The notes under the pieces were generated by a model. It made no database searches, was not told the origin of the DNA, and was given only the letters and a program-made list of their open reading frames with translations. This document shows, piece by piece, positions 1 through 10,315 of a stretch of DNA of 26,887 nucleotides. This stretch comes from Terana coerulea (Eukaryota; Basidiomycota; Agaricomycetes; Polyporales; Phanerochaetaceae): the NCBI GenBank assembly GCA_024811115.1, contig JAKOGH010000462.1, positions 1 to 26,887 of the forward strand, written 5' to 3'. Numbering within the stretch: position 1 is the first letter of the stretch; each line of letters opens with the position of its first letter. Both the position numbers and the translations under genes were made by a program.

Positions 1-108
1 TCATCGTTTCGGTAATGGATATGGATTGTGAGTGCGGAAAACCCTACTGTTCTTGAGCAAGGCTAATTAACAGACATAGCATACTTCGACTATAACTCAT
101 ATCGTCTG

Positions 109-1880
109 ATGCAAACACTAGATCCCAGCTTGGTCGTCGGAGTGTTGGTAGGTACACTCATGCTTCGTCGTGCTGTCGCTAATGTATCTTTGTATGCAGG
201 CGTGATGACAGGGCCGGAACAACTTGCGGGAATCAGATCTCCCAAAGATCGGGAGAGATGGCTTCGGATCATTCAGGGCAAGCGATACCAACTCACGAAC
301 GGATGGTTCATTGTTTGCCAGTCATCAATCCCAGGCATGTATGCGTTGGGCGGCGTGCGGGAAGACGAAGACAAGTTCTTCTTGTTCAACCACCCATGGT
401 CGTGCATGCTCAGCAAGGCGAGACATGGGACCTCGCGGCTTGCTTCTTTCGTCTTTCAACTGTTGCTTGAGCGCGTTCACGCAAGGTGAGTAGTCTCTCA
501 AATCAAGCACATACTTCGTCTAACGCGGCCCCGCCTGTAGCACAAGCGCGCTCCGTGCTGAGGTTGCGAGACAGTATGATGGGGAACTTCAGGGCGTTGC
601 GGTGAACCATGCGATTGTGCCGAACGATCTCATCCATTTGCTGGTCGCTCCTTTCATCGAGGACCTTAAAGCGCGTCTCCACAGTCGCCGGGAAGACGGA
701 CCGCACGGCGAGTACCACCGACGGGCATACTTTGTTCTCAAGGAGGCTTTGACGAAGACCCACCCGCCGTTCGTACCGGCGCCTTCAGTACCGCCTAAGG
801 TGGCCGCCGACGCACCCGATACACCATCTTCTATGCTATCGTTTGGGCCGAACGCTTTTATCGCTTATGACGCTTTTGACCGGATGATCCATGCTGAGCA
901 AGAGAAGGATCTGCTGGAGGACGCGGAAGAGGCTGTTCAGCGAGCATTGAAGCGGCTTTCCAAAACGTCCTGGGAGCAACTCGTTCTTTCTTGCTTGGGT
1001 TCTATCAACGCATCCGTGATGGAGTTTTTGCCGACACTGGCAGCAGCTCACTTGGCGCCGCACGCTATACTGCAGACGAAAGTCGTGTAAGTCTGCGTTT
1101 CAGCCCTATTCCACTCCGTTGACTTACTTCTGGTGTATTCAGGGCAATCGTCGACGGGATCATCCGTGCGCATTTTGACTCTACGAAAGTCTCACTAGAA
1201 GAAGCAGTCGCCCAGGAAGTCAACGAACGCTTGCTCTCCCCAAGAAGCTCGAGGAAGCTTGTGACCTGTGGTATTCCCATTACAAAGGCGGGTATTTTGA
1301 GATCGCGGGGCGGCTGATATCGCTTCATCAATATGAAGAGAAGCTCAACGACACCGAATCTGTTGCCTCTTCAACGATGAAGGCGAAGACCAAGAGCAGC
1401 TCCGCGAACCGCTACTCCCCGTAAGCGCAACGCCGTATTACTTCTAAGCTTTCACTTATTCTCAGTCATTCCAGCTATCCTAAGCAACGTCCAAACAAGG
1501 AGCACGATCTGGACGCCGATATGCGCGTGAAGCTAGAGCGCACGATTGTGAAGGCGGCCTCGAAGCTTTCGGCATCCGAATCGAGGCATCGGCGATCCCG
1601 AAACTACTGCCCATTTCTCCTCATGAGGGCATCTTACGCATGATGTCGCAAGTGCGAGCTGCGTTCGCAGTGTTGTCAGAGGTGAGTGAAAAGATTTCTG
1701 TGAGCAGTGTTGTGTCTCATTGTGTCGGTACAGGACCTGGAGCAAAGAGTGTTCGGGATCATCGAGGGCGAGTTTCTGCATGCAGTTGTCGACACGTTGC
1801 ACACTGTCCTGGCTGAGAAGCTTCAGCTCACCAACCCCGAGGCACTGGACCTGCACAAGGTGCTGCTTCGAGGTGTTTAG
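109..1880 (+). pseudogene. Dynamin-like protein, middle and GED regions, broken and partial
   Basis: Dynamin family GTPases remodel membranes; the middle and GED regions form the stalk. Near 200-330 the translation has a G-V-M-T-G-P-E segment, the relic of the G-V-L-T-K-P-D motif, then RERWLRIIQGKRYQL and NGWFIV as in fungal dynamins. A PWS..HG..L...V..LLLERV stretch (about 395-480) matches the middle domain. Exons I place: about 200-485, 541-1086, 1143-1420, 1466-1681 and 1734-1880; the introns are 45-56 bp with GT..AG ends and phases that fit. The GED-like end reads GILRMMSQVRAAF then EGEFLHAVVDTL. The frame is lost twice, near 1237-1241 (a C run) and 1553-1558 (a GG pair); each is repaired by one missing base, so I call it a pseudogene or misassembled gene. 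The GTPase core with P-loop is not visible: stops lie upstream at 13-15 and 64-66, though the window edge may cut the gene. The GED is short at its end. Confidence 0.72.
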
Positions 1881-1987
1881 TTGGGTCTGGACGCTATTTC
1901 TACTACGCTCCGGGCTATGTTTGGTTCACGATCTCGTATTTCACAATTAATTCTACGCGCAGTACACGTTTATAATCTTGTCTGATT

Positions 1988-1993
1988 AATAAA
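1988..1993 (+). terminator. AATAAA polyadenylation signal of the dynamin-like gene
   Basis: An exact AATAAA lies 108 bases after the TAG stop at 1878-1880, in an AT-richer stretch. This is the expected place for a 3' end signal. Fungal genes often lack the canonical hexamer, so it is supportive rather than decisive. Confidence 0.4.
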
Positions 1994-4115
1994 GCCCTTC
2001 GCTCTATCCCGTTTCAAAATGTTACGTTGTGAAAACGTCTACTCCGATGCGCGCGTTTGGTACTTGCGGATGCTGTGATCACCGATAGCCTCTGAGCCAA
2101 TTCGTCGCCAGTTACAAGCCCTCCAGTATCACCGCCTGAAATTTCGATGAACACATTTGAAACTCACGGATATCAGAGACACAAAAGTGCTCCAAACGTG
2201 CTTGAGTAGTAGTGACGTCTCGAGAAGGGAGCAGCGAGCGCAATGACTATGGAGCGTTACACGATGTCAAGCAAAGTGATGGATTGTGCTCCAACAATTC
2301 GTAGTACGCTGCCCTCTTGTCTTCGTGGCGTAGCTTGGCGTCCACCTGCGTTCTGGCATGCCGGACGCGCCTTCGAAGACCCAGGACCAATGTCTGAAAG
2401 AGCCTCAAGGAGCGACCAGCCAGGGTCATTGTGACTACGAAATCGCGTGCAGACTCACCCATGGACCGAGAGATGAAAGCATAAACACGCAAGCGACCCT
2501 ATGTGCGTGAGATGAATTCTGAAACCTGGTGCTGGATGGTCGCCGGGTACTACCAGTGTATGGTTTGTTTGACATGCCCACTGTTCGCAGCGCTTCCAAA
2601 GAAAGGGGGACAGCATTCTGTTTCCAAAACGGAACCCGTCGAGAGAAAGAGCGGTAAGAAAGCGACTGGACAAGTCGAGGGCGAATGAGGACGCAATGAG
2701 GACAGGTGGTAAAAGCAAAGCAATTCGCGCTGCGAGGCATGGTGGCGCTAGAGCACGTGGTGACCACGCGAAGACCACGTTGCATGGCGGCTCTGAGTCG
2801 CGGAGCGTCAAGCGTCTCTATTTCTTTGCCACCGAGTGCAGACCGAGTGACTTGGTGCGTACGCAGCAAATTGAGGGTTCAGCGCATACATGCCAACTTA
2901 GATACACTTGTTGAACAGATCTTACACTTACTCCCTGAGAACGAACCCCTTTGCGCGTGTCTTGCGTCGCGCCACCTACTTCACCCCAGCGGCTTCCAGG
3001 GCCCTCAAAGCACAGGCCAAATTGTGCTCGATAAGCCTCCAGCCTCTATATGTGTTACTCACTTCGAATATTTCAGAAACGTCCTTGATGCCTACATAGT
3101 TATTCCCTTAAAGCTCGGCAATGACAAGCTCCATTTAGATTCAGAGCCACTGGATTTGCCGTGCTCGTTGGTATCCCCTGTACCGGAGCTGATCCGTCCT
3201 TAGCTATCCAGATCGCGGCTGTTCAGAATCACCCAAGTTGATATTGCGCATCTCCTACATCCGACTTTGCGACTTGAAGGGACGACGCGAAGGAAGTGTA
3301 AATGATGTGCGTCGTTTATTCCTGATCTACTTACTGATCTTTTGACACGCTGGCCTAAAGTTTTTTCATTGCCAACGTGTCCCGACCATGGCAGAGGCAT
3401 CACGATCATTGCCTATGTGATGCTTGCTGTGCGTCATCATCGGTCACGCGGGCAGTAGGCATGTTGTCGACTCGCCGTCAACGCACCAACCTGGCTTCGA
3501 CTCGAAGAGATGGGCATTTGTACGAGAGACGGTTGTCAGCCATCAGACGTGGACATTAGACCTGAGATGGCCCATCCGGGACAACTATCAGCCTCTGCAT
3601 GGTAGATTTCAGGAGCGCATACTCGGCCACAAATCTCGCTCTCGTAAGTGCCCATGCCCCTGCTTTCATCCCTCATTGACCTTTCCCACAGCCTTGCGAC
3701 TATTCTTTGCGACTGCAAAGTGGGTAAATCTTGTTCATCAATCAAAGTCGACGTGAGTAGGGATTGTGTTAATCAACGGTTGCTCTCCTGGTCTTACGTG
3801 TACTATGGCTCACCTCTCATCGCCACAGAAGCCACGCCCGTCCTCACTTCGCTACTAGCGACCCGTTTGCGGGAGTCGGGACCATGCCATCTTTCGTAAC
3901 CCAGCACAGTATCGCGATACTGGCGTACATGCGCTGGTAAGTTCTCACACGTCATGTCGCCCTGTCTCAGAGACCAATAAATTCTCCCACAAGAAGTAAA
4001 CGTGCACAGAGTAAAACTGGACATCTGCTCTTCCGTAATGTTAGTCCAGTCGCGAGGCAACATGGTCCGAGAAAGTTGATTTCATTGCTCAGAGCAGATT
4101 ACCAGAGTTTCAACG
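1994..4115. other. No confidently recognisable gene
   Basis: I see no family motif here. Open frames that could be short hypothetical genes include a + frame ending at 3203 (about 155 codons from the ATG at 2739) and a - frame starting with ATG at 4063 and open to 3803 (86 codons). The latter has a possible donor (GTGAGC) near its end and could join the open - frame at 3745-3536. Neither shows a signal peptide, membrane segment or known motif, so I do not call them genes. Confidence 0.4.
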
Positions 4116-4120
4116 ACATG

Positions 4121-4126
4121 TATATA
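4121..4126 (+). promoter_or_regulatory. TATATA box upstream of the DUF6533 gene
   Basis: TATATA sits 66 bases before the ATG at 4192, a normal distance for a fungal core promoter. The hexamer is symmetric, so it could equally serve the open minus-strand frame that starts at 4063, about 58 bases to the other side. Confidence 0.4.
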
Positions 4127-4191
4127 GGCTTGAAAGCTGTGTGAACCACGCATACGCTTGCGCCTTACTTCGCAACCACGTCCCTCACAAC

Positions 4192-5874
4192 ATGTCCCAG
4201 TCAAGCGCGGCATACATGCAGTCAACTTCCGTGTTGTGCGTGTTTCGCTTGTACTTTCTCTCAGTATAGTCTCGTGCTCATTTTACGCAAGTCAGCTAAA
4301 CAATTACATACCTTATGCAACTGCTGGTGAGCATTGTCAAGTCAAGCAACAGGCGCTTGAGTCACTTACCTTGGTGTATGCGCCTCTAGCAATGACTATC
4401 TATGAATACATCATCACATTCGAGTGGGAGGTCGCTACCGTATGGGCAAGACCGTTCACGGCAACCTCTCTGCTTCTGCTCAGTACACGCTGGGTGATGA
4501 TCTTAATTCAAATATCATCCACCTTGCCGCTAACAGAGAAGGTCTGTGAATCTCTCTTGCGAAGCATTGTCACTGTTTTTCTCATAATTAAATTTAGAGG
4601 TGCGAAGCGTCCTCTCGCTCAAATGGAAGCGATTGAGATCGATTTCGCAGCTGCAAGCCCGTGATTGTTTTGCAGGAAATGCTTGACTATGTTGGATTCA
4701 TCTAAGTAGCTCGTAAGTCTACAAACATATATCTTGTTGGGCCACGAATGCGGATTTTAAGTGCCGAAGTAGTGTTCTCTGCACTGCAAGCGGCTTCATT
4801 GTGAAGTTGGTGGAGATATTACAGGTCGTTGTTTGCTGTGATTGTTCTCGGAATAATCTCAGTTGGTACAAATTTGGTAAGATGATCTTTCGCGTAGCCA
4901 CAACTGCTGACACAACATTGATCTAGCCTGGTCTCGTCCACTACCGGTACACATATTATGGGCCTCCGCTGAATGCATGCGGAATTACGGCAGGTATCCC
5001 AGAAGATGTTGATCAAAAGTGAGGCTGTCTTTTAGCATCTGCCACGTTACATGCTGACTCCCTCGCCAGACGTGAGTTAAGTTCACGAACAGACAGGCGT
5101 ATGTATGGCCTTTGAAACTGACAATCGCACACTCAGTCATCTTGCTGACAAGAGGCTCGCTCATTTTCGCTGATGTTCTTGTCCTTTCCTTGACTTGGAT
5201 GAAGACTTTCAGCCATTGGAGAGAGGCGCGAAACGTGCAGCTTCAAACGTCGGTTTCATCTTGTCTGCTTCGTGACGGTAAGATGCGGCGATCGCAGCTT
5301 CTGGTAGATAGCTGACATTCTACACAGGGACATGGTACTTTCTGTATGAAAGATGCTAGCTTGGACACAGTCTATTTTGTCTCATTTCGCCGTTTGTTTT
5401 CCCTTCTAGTGTCTTGCTTGGACTCAACACAGCACATATGGCACTTTCTCAAGCTAACACAACACTTGTACGTAGCTTTTCTATCACGATTGTGCTAAAT
5501 CAGCCATGCAAGATCAGGTCGGAGAGGTCTTCAGTCAACTGATTGTATCCATGGTAAGCTCGTCGTATTTCACGCCTTGCAGAATTTAGCAGCTGTTGCC
5601 GCTATAGCCGCCAATTCTTACAAGCCGGTTCATGCTCAACCTTCGCCAACTAAGTAGTAATAGTTCCAGCAGCTCGCAGTCAAGCCCAGACGCACAAAAC
5701 TCGTCGAGATTTTCGGCGCTGCAATTTGGAGTCCCCTCAGGCTCTATTGGCAACATCGGCGAGCCCCTTGACTATACACATGCCGGGAGTGAGACCGCAG
5801 CTATCACCGTGACAGCGCAGCGGACAGGGATAGAATCGAAACCCGTCGCCGGGTCTTCAACGAGTCGTGTATAG
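4192..5874 (+). pseudogene. DUF6533 fungal multi-pass membrane protein, two in-frame stops
   Basis: DUF6533 proteins are basidiomycete-expanded, roughly seven-helix membrane proteins of unknown role. The signature is clear: NYIPYATAA, then IYEYIITFEWEV and VWARPFTATSLLLL (exon from 4390), a SCKPVIVLQEMLDYVGFI helix (4649-4702), FSALQ (from 4775), VLGIISVGTNL (to 4876), ADVLVLSLTWMKTF, CLLRD|GTWYF, and RFMLNLRQLS with a Ser-rich tail to the TAG at 5872-5874. Well-fitting introns: 4236-4291, 4327-4389, 4713-4772, 4877-4926, 5019-5092, 5278-5327, 5344-5409, 5468-5517 and 5554-5607. The start is the ATG at 4192 because exon 1 ends in the right phase. The junction between about 4540 and 4649 is unresolved (only a poor GTCTGT donor). 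Two stops fall inside the conserved frame: TAA at 4703-4705, where the family usually has Trp, and TGA at 4802-4804. The second half is intact. Family certain enough; pseudogene status depends on my splicing. Confidence 0.75.
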
Positions 5875-7534
5875 TAATGTGACGCTTATGGATAAGCTGT
5901 CTTCTGCCCAGAAATTAGGGACTACTTTCAAGTCCTGTAACTGGCTCTGGTAACAAGATTCCGGACCCCCTGCAGGTTGCAACGACAACTCCGAGTCGGC
6001 GAGCTTTGTGGCGTCTGATCCGCCATCACCGAGCCAAGCAAAGCAGCCGTCCGCATGCATCATCCCGCGCTCTGTAATCAACCACGACCCCTTCCTCGTT
6101 CTGCCCGCCCACAGCTGAAAAGGACGGCACCTTGTCTAGGAATCGCGCATACAGTAATGCGTGTTGCAGCACTGCTGGCTGCCAGTCGTAGTACGTCTCT
6201 CAGCTGGAATACTTTGACGCCGTCTGACCAGTGACTTAGCATCTGCCAGATACTTTGCTTGTACACGCCTGAGTCTTTACGTTAATATTGAAGCAAAACT
6301 ACAACAAAACAATCCAGGGCAGATGTTATCAGCTATTAGGACTCAGCATGCATCGTTCTCATGGTCGATCACATCCATGTCGGTGGAAACGAATCTCGGC
6401 AGAACGACACAAGTTCGTACGTAGAAAGCGTAAATTTCAGAGGGTATATGCGCTCTTTGTGGGGTTTCAATGTTTGGTGAGAGTGTTTTCGGGCCTCTAT
6501 AACTTTATTTCTCATTTAATCGACGTTATGGATGTCAGACATCTCGTATACGTGGCTTGTATACGCCGCAAAGAAGCGAGCCGTGCTCGGCGCGATTCGA
6601 AACCTCTCGTCATGTACTACGGTCAGTGAAACGTACTGTTTTAGTCTTACATCTTGTAACGAAAAACTTGCTGCCGTATAGATCGGAAGCCCTGCACCCT
6701 TTCGGCAACGGTGTTCTATAAAACTGTGACTCAATATTTACCTCCGCACATAAGCACCCGTAGCCAACCTGCTTGGAGTCGGGCCAAGTTGCACCTTGTA
6801 GTGCCACGTGGGTGATTCCAGAACACAGTGAGTACTGGCACGGTGCCTGAGTATATGCGACCAACCATCGATCATCAGACGTACTGTATGTCTTGGCCTC
6901 GGCCAAACGATTTTGCCGCCCAGCTCCCAGTACCACATGGCTTGACATGGGCCTAGGCTCGTCCCCATCAGTTCCCTTTAAGCTCACGTCCTTTGGAAGT
7001 CCGCACCGGACTTGCCCGAGGGCACCAAGGACCCGTGAGGTTGGCGCACGGGCTGGTTTCGCGAGACTAACATGGGCCAATACCTCGGCCAAGCCTATCG
7101 CTCGGGCATCATCGATAATCGGCCACATGGGACTGTGCAACAGCGCATGTAGATGTTGTTCAAGCTCTTTTTGACACGGCGAAGTGCTCGCCAAGTCGAT
7201 GCTCGGGCTTTTCATGCTTGTAATCCCAACCGCCGACGCATCTGCAATATCGCTGCTATGGCTGCAAATACGAAGCTTTCCATGCTTCGCCACGTCCCAG
7301 TTCCCCCTTGCTACCGGGAACAGACATGGAGACTCATACGTTCTACTCTGAGGAAACGTCAGGTGAGCTCCTCCGCAACATGCGCTTATCGCCTCACTGA
7401 ACTGCGCGAGATTTTAGAATGCGACAATATGTACTGCATCTGCACACAAGCCGACTCATGTCTCTCGTACTGGCCTGTCATAAACTCCCTATGTTACATT
7501 CAATACGAATGGCTGACTTCATCAACGCTGCATA
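5875..7534. other. Intergenic stretch, no recognised gene
   Basis: Nothing here matches a family I know. The longest open frame is on the minus strand (6610-7293, about 200 codons from an internal ATG). Its DNA between about 6885 and 7130 is unusually rich in GGCC and GGGC motifs on both strands, more like transposon subterminal sequence than a gene. A + frame at 6288-6629 is also open, without motifs. Confidence 0.4.
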
Positions 7535-7542
7535 CAACCCAT
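7535..7542. repeat. Target-site duplication, left copy (CAACCCAT)
   Basis: CAACCCAT lies directly before the TAGTG end of the hAT-like element and is repeated exactly at 10220-10227, directly after the other end. An 8-bp duplication is the hallmark of hAT insertion. Confidence 0.85.
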
Positions 7543-8330
7543 TAGTGTTGCCGAAGTTCAGTTCAGTTCGGTTCGGGTCCGTTTTTGTCCGAACCAGAAC
7601 CAGAACCAAGTGTTTAGCAGCCGAACCTGAACCGAACTGAACTGAACCAGTATGAACTGGTTCGGTTGGTTCAGTTCAGGGTTCGAACTGGTTCGAACCA
7701 TTGAACCATGTATATATCAGCTTTACTCTGTCAAATCAGTATAATTGCAATGGTAGATTATAATAGAGTTATATATTGACATCTAGAAGAGTTTGTATAG
7801 TGCAAAAGCCTTACATTATGATGTTTTGAAGCTCAGTGTCTGATAGAGGCTGCCAGTTGCCTTGTTTGGCAGCTATTGATGGCATCATATATATACCAAA
7901 ACATAAGCAGAGTGACATTTGATGCTCAGTTTACAAGCACAACAATGAAAAAATAGTTTAGACATGCTATAGTAAGTAAGTTCATGTACTTTTCTCTATG
8001 AATCCCAGTACAAATACACTACATAACATATACATGGTTCACGGTTGACCGGTTGAACTTGGTTCAGAGCATGACAGCCATGCCCCGAACCAAGAACCGA
8101 ACCAAGTTATCTAGAGGCCGAACCAGAACCGAACCAACATCAGGGAAAAATGCCCAGACTACGGCGCGCTTCGTAGCCCCCGCAGCCGCGGTAGCGCGGT
8201 AGACTGGTCCCCCTGTCCGTAGCGCCCGTAGCTGCCCCTATGCACTTCGTAGCCGTCCGTAGCTAGCCCTTTGTACTTCGTAGCCACGCAGTAGCTACGG
8301 CGTAGCAATGATTTGCGACTGTAGCTCATT
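7543..8330. repeat. Left compound arm of the hAT-like element
   Basis: From outside in: a GGTTC/GAACC-rich block (7543-7710), an AT-rich block of about 320 bases (7710-8030), a second GAACC block (8030-8140) and a GTAGC-rich block (8155-8330) ending CTGTAGCTCATT. Its inner part is the inverted counterpart of the right arm: both share GAGCTACAG at the inner edge and a CCTGATG between the GCTAC and GGTTC blocks. The AT-rich block and one GGTTC block have no partner on the right, so this arm is about 550 bases longer. Confidence 0.65.
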
Positions 8331-8699
8331 GAAAGGTTGCTCAGATTGGCCTTATGGTTTGTACATGCGATGAAAATATATTTGATATCAACGGTAAACG
8401 AGAGGAGCACATCAAACTACTACTAGTGCTACTATCAAGCCGCGCCAGTAACCCCCTACCACCCCACTGAGCAATCTGCATCAGCAAGACACCACACCGC
8501 CGTGGTTTGCTGCCTATCAAAACAATGAGGATATACCACTCAAGCATGTGCGGCGACGTACCTTCTCATAGGCACCCCCGCAAACGTTGCGGAGGTCATC
8601 AAGTGTCAAGCAGTCAGAGGCGGCGACAGCGTTCACGGACGGAGCGCGAGCCGGATAGGTCATCTGACCGCCAAGAATGACGAGGGATGTTGTGCTGCT

Positions 8700-9046
8700 G
8701 AGAGGGGAGCGCACCATGACGCGAGCGATATGTGGGCACTAATACCTGACCTCGGGAAGCAGGGTATGGAACGGAGATATGGTCCTGATCAGTGCCCGGC
8801 AAACAACCTCTGAGCGCAGGGCTGCGCCATGCTTGGCGCATTGAGCTGCATACCAACCAAGACAAAGGCGTCACTGACCTGCATCTCATTTACCTGTTCC
8901 TTACTCCACACCCGTAACACATCTTCACATTGCTCTATAAGATTGAGCAAGGTGGAGGAAACTTCGGCGAACGGCGGACCGCAAGAGCGGAGGCACTGAG
9001 GATGGAGAGCGTGAACGCAATCCAAGCCAATGTCACATTGGCTCAT
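8700..9046 (-). pseudogene. BUD6: BUD6 fragment (AIP3 N-terminal region) inside the transposon
   Basis: Bud6/Aip3 is an actin- and formin-binding polarity factor of fungi. Reading down from the ATG at 9046, the translation has EVSSTLLNLIEQCEDVLRVW, then SKEQVNEMQVSDAFVLVG; the W-S-K, V-x-E-x-Q-V-S-D-x-(Y/F)-V-x-x-G pattern is that of the AIP3 domain, which I compare with yeast Bud6 from memory. The next conserved block, LRSEVVCRALIRTISP then LLPEVRY, follows in another frame and runs into a TAG at 8739-8741, so the piece is frameshifted and stopped. The rest of Bud6 (coiled coil and actin/formin-binding C-terminus) is absent. Minus-strand sequence upstream of 9046 has a pyrimidine-rich stretch and may be the captured 5' region. 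Not a functional gene; best read as captured by the transposon. Confidence 0.68.
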
Positions 9047-9984
9047 AGTGTAATGGCTATTACACTGCGTTAGCTAAGGTGCCACAAAACCGAAGAGTGC
9101 ACTCACCGTGGACCGTGGTTGCGTTCAACTCCATCCCGCGCTTTGCATCATGCGTCACCGTGGGCGTGCTTTCATACCATCAGTACCCACATACTGAAGA
9201 TGATCGGTCCTGCGCACCTATCACACTTGGAAAGGCAAGAAGTGACGCAGACGACGGGAAGAGAGGAGGGGGAAGGGGCAAAGACGGGAGGACTTGCAAG
9301 TTCGAACTTTGTTGAATGGTTGCGGTGCCGTTTCCCACGATCGCGTGACGGTTTAGGACAGACGTCAGACGCCTTGACAGCGGACGCAGAGTTCAGGCAG
9401 CTAGACGCGTAGCCGCCTCCAGCACTACTCTCAACAACATCCTGCAGCTCTAGGGCCCATAACCGACACGTACCTCTTCAGTACCCGCCGCGTACAACAG
9501 ACATTGACCAGTGGTTGCCATCATTGCGCGTCCGATGCCAATCACAGTGCTCCAATTGCAACCTCAGCCCACCTACGCCATACATCTTTCGCAAAAACGC
9601 CCCAGCTGCATGCTGTGATTTGAGGAGAAGAGTACGGAAGCATGTGGGAAGGCCATAAGTGCAAGTCTGCGACGGTAGTCCTAGATCACAGGTATGTGCA
9701 CGCAATACAGCCGTGAGCTCACCAGTATTGCCAGAGCAGTACATTAGGACACCCACAGCCCACGAACTCGGCTCAGCATGGCCATTGCTGGGCTCGCGAA
9801 GTATATGCAGACGTTAGCATGAAGTCCCCGCAGGGCAAGTATGTACACCTACTATACATACATGACGCTTGAACATTCTTCTGTGTTGCCTTGGAACTTT
9901 ATGCAAACTGGAATGATACATCCATTAAACTCTGTGACATGAGCACATCCTACGAGTGTAAGATTTGTGAGAAATTATTATAGG

Positions 9985-10219
9985 GAATGAGCTACAGATA
10001 AAGGACCCTGCTACAGTGCTACCTATGCTACCATCAGGCTACCGCGTGCTGCGGAGCCGCGGGCTTGTGCTACTGTAGGCTGGTAGCGTGGGTAGCGCTC
10101 CGTAGCAGAGGCGCCTGCTACGGATCAGAACCGTGTTTCCTGATGAAACTGAACCACACGGTTCGGTTCATCGGTTCTGGTTCTGAACCGCCGAACCGAA
10201 CTGAACTTCAGCAACACTA
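9985..10219. repeat. Right compound arm of the hAT-like element
   Basis: Begins with GAATGAGCTACAG, continues as a GCTAC-rich block to about 10125, then a GGTTC/GAACC block ending CTTCAGCAACACTA. It is the inverted counterpart of 7543-8330, lacking the AT-rich part of that arm. The GCTAC block includes GC-rich palindromic sequence (10045-10065) and could fold. Confidence 0.65.
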
Positions 10220-10227
10220 CAACCCAT
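10220..10227. repeat. Target-site duplication, right copy (CAACCCAT)
   Basis: Exact repeat of 7535-7542, adjoining the terminal ACTA of the hAT-like element. Confidence 0.85.
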
Positions 10228-10315
10228 GCTACTACCTCAAGTAGTTGGCTGATGCAACCAAGAACCCCTCCGATTCGCTTGGTCCGTTTCTCATCAACAA
10301 CCCAGTCTCCCATCT

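Larger units (their letters stand above)
7543..10219. mobile_element. Non-autonomous hAT-like DNA transposon carrying a BUD6 fragment
   Basis: The two ends are inverted repeats: the left starts TAGTGTTGCCGAAG and the right, read in reverse complement, TAGTGTTGCTGAAG. The match continues through GTTCAGTTC, about 22 bases with one mismatch. The first five bases fit the hAT terminal consensus YARNG. Exact 8-bp duplications CAACCCAT flank it. Long compound arms follow (7543-8330 and 9985-10219), rich in GGTTC/GAACC and GCTAC/GTAGC. The 1.65-kb core shows no hAT transposase, BED finger or hATC dimerisation motif on either strand, so it must have moved with enzymes supplied in trans. The core carries a piece of BUD6. 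The intact duplication suggests a fairly recent, single insertion event. Confidence 0.82.

Noticed and set aside
2706..3203. A plus-strand frame of 165 codons
   Set aside because: It opens with GTG; from the first ATG (2739) it has no domain, signal peptide or splice support. Mentioned only in the gap entry.
6610..7293. A long open minus-strand frame of 227 codons
   Set aside because: It starts at a GTG rather than ATG, has no motif, signal or coherent composition, and overlaps DNA full of repeated GGCC/GGGC words. More likely repeat-like sequence than a gene.
7670..7700. GGTTCGAAC resembling a tRNA B box
   Set aside because: It is one of many GGTTC repeats in the hAT arm; no A box, anticodon arm or acceptor pairing surrounds it.
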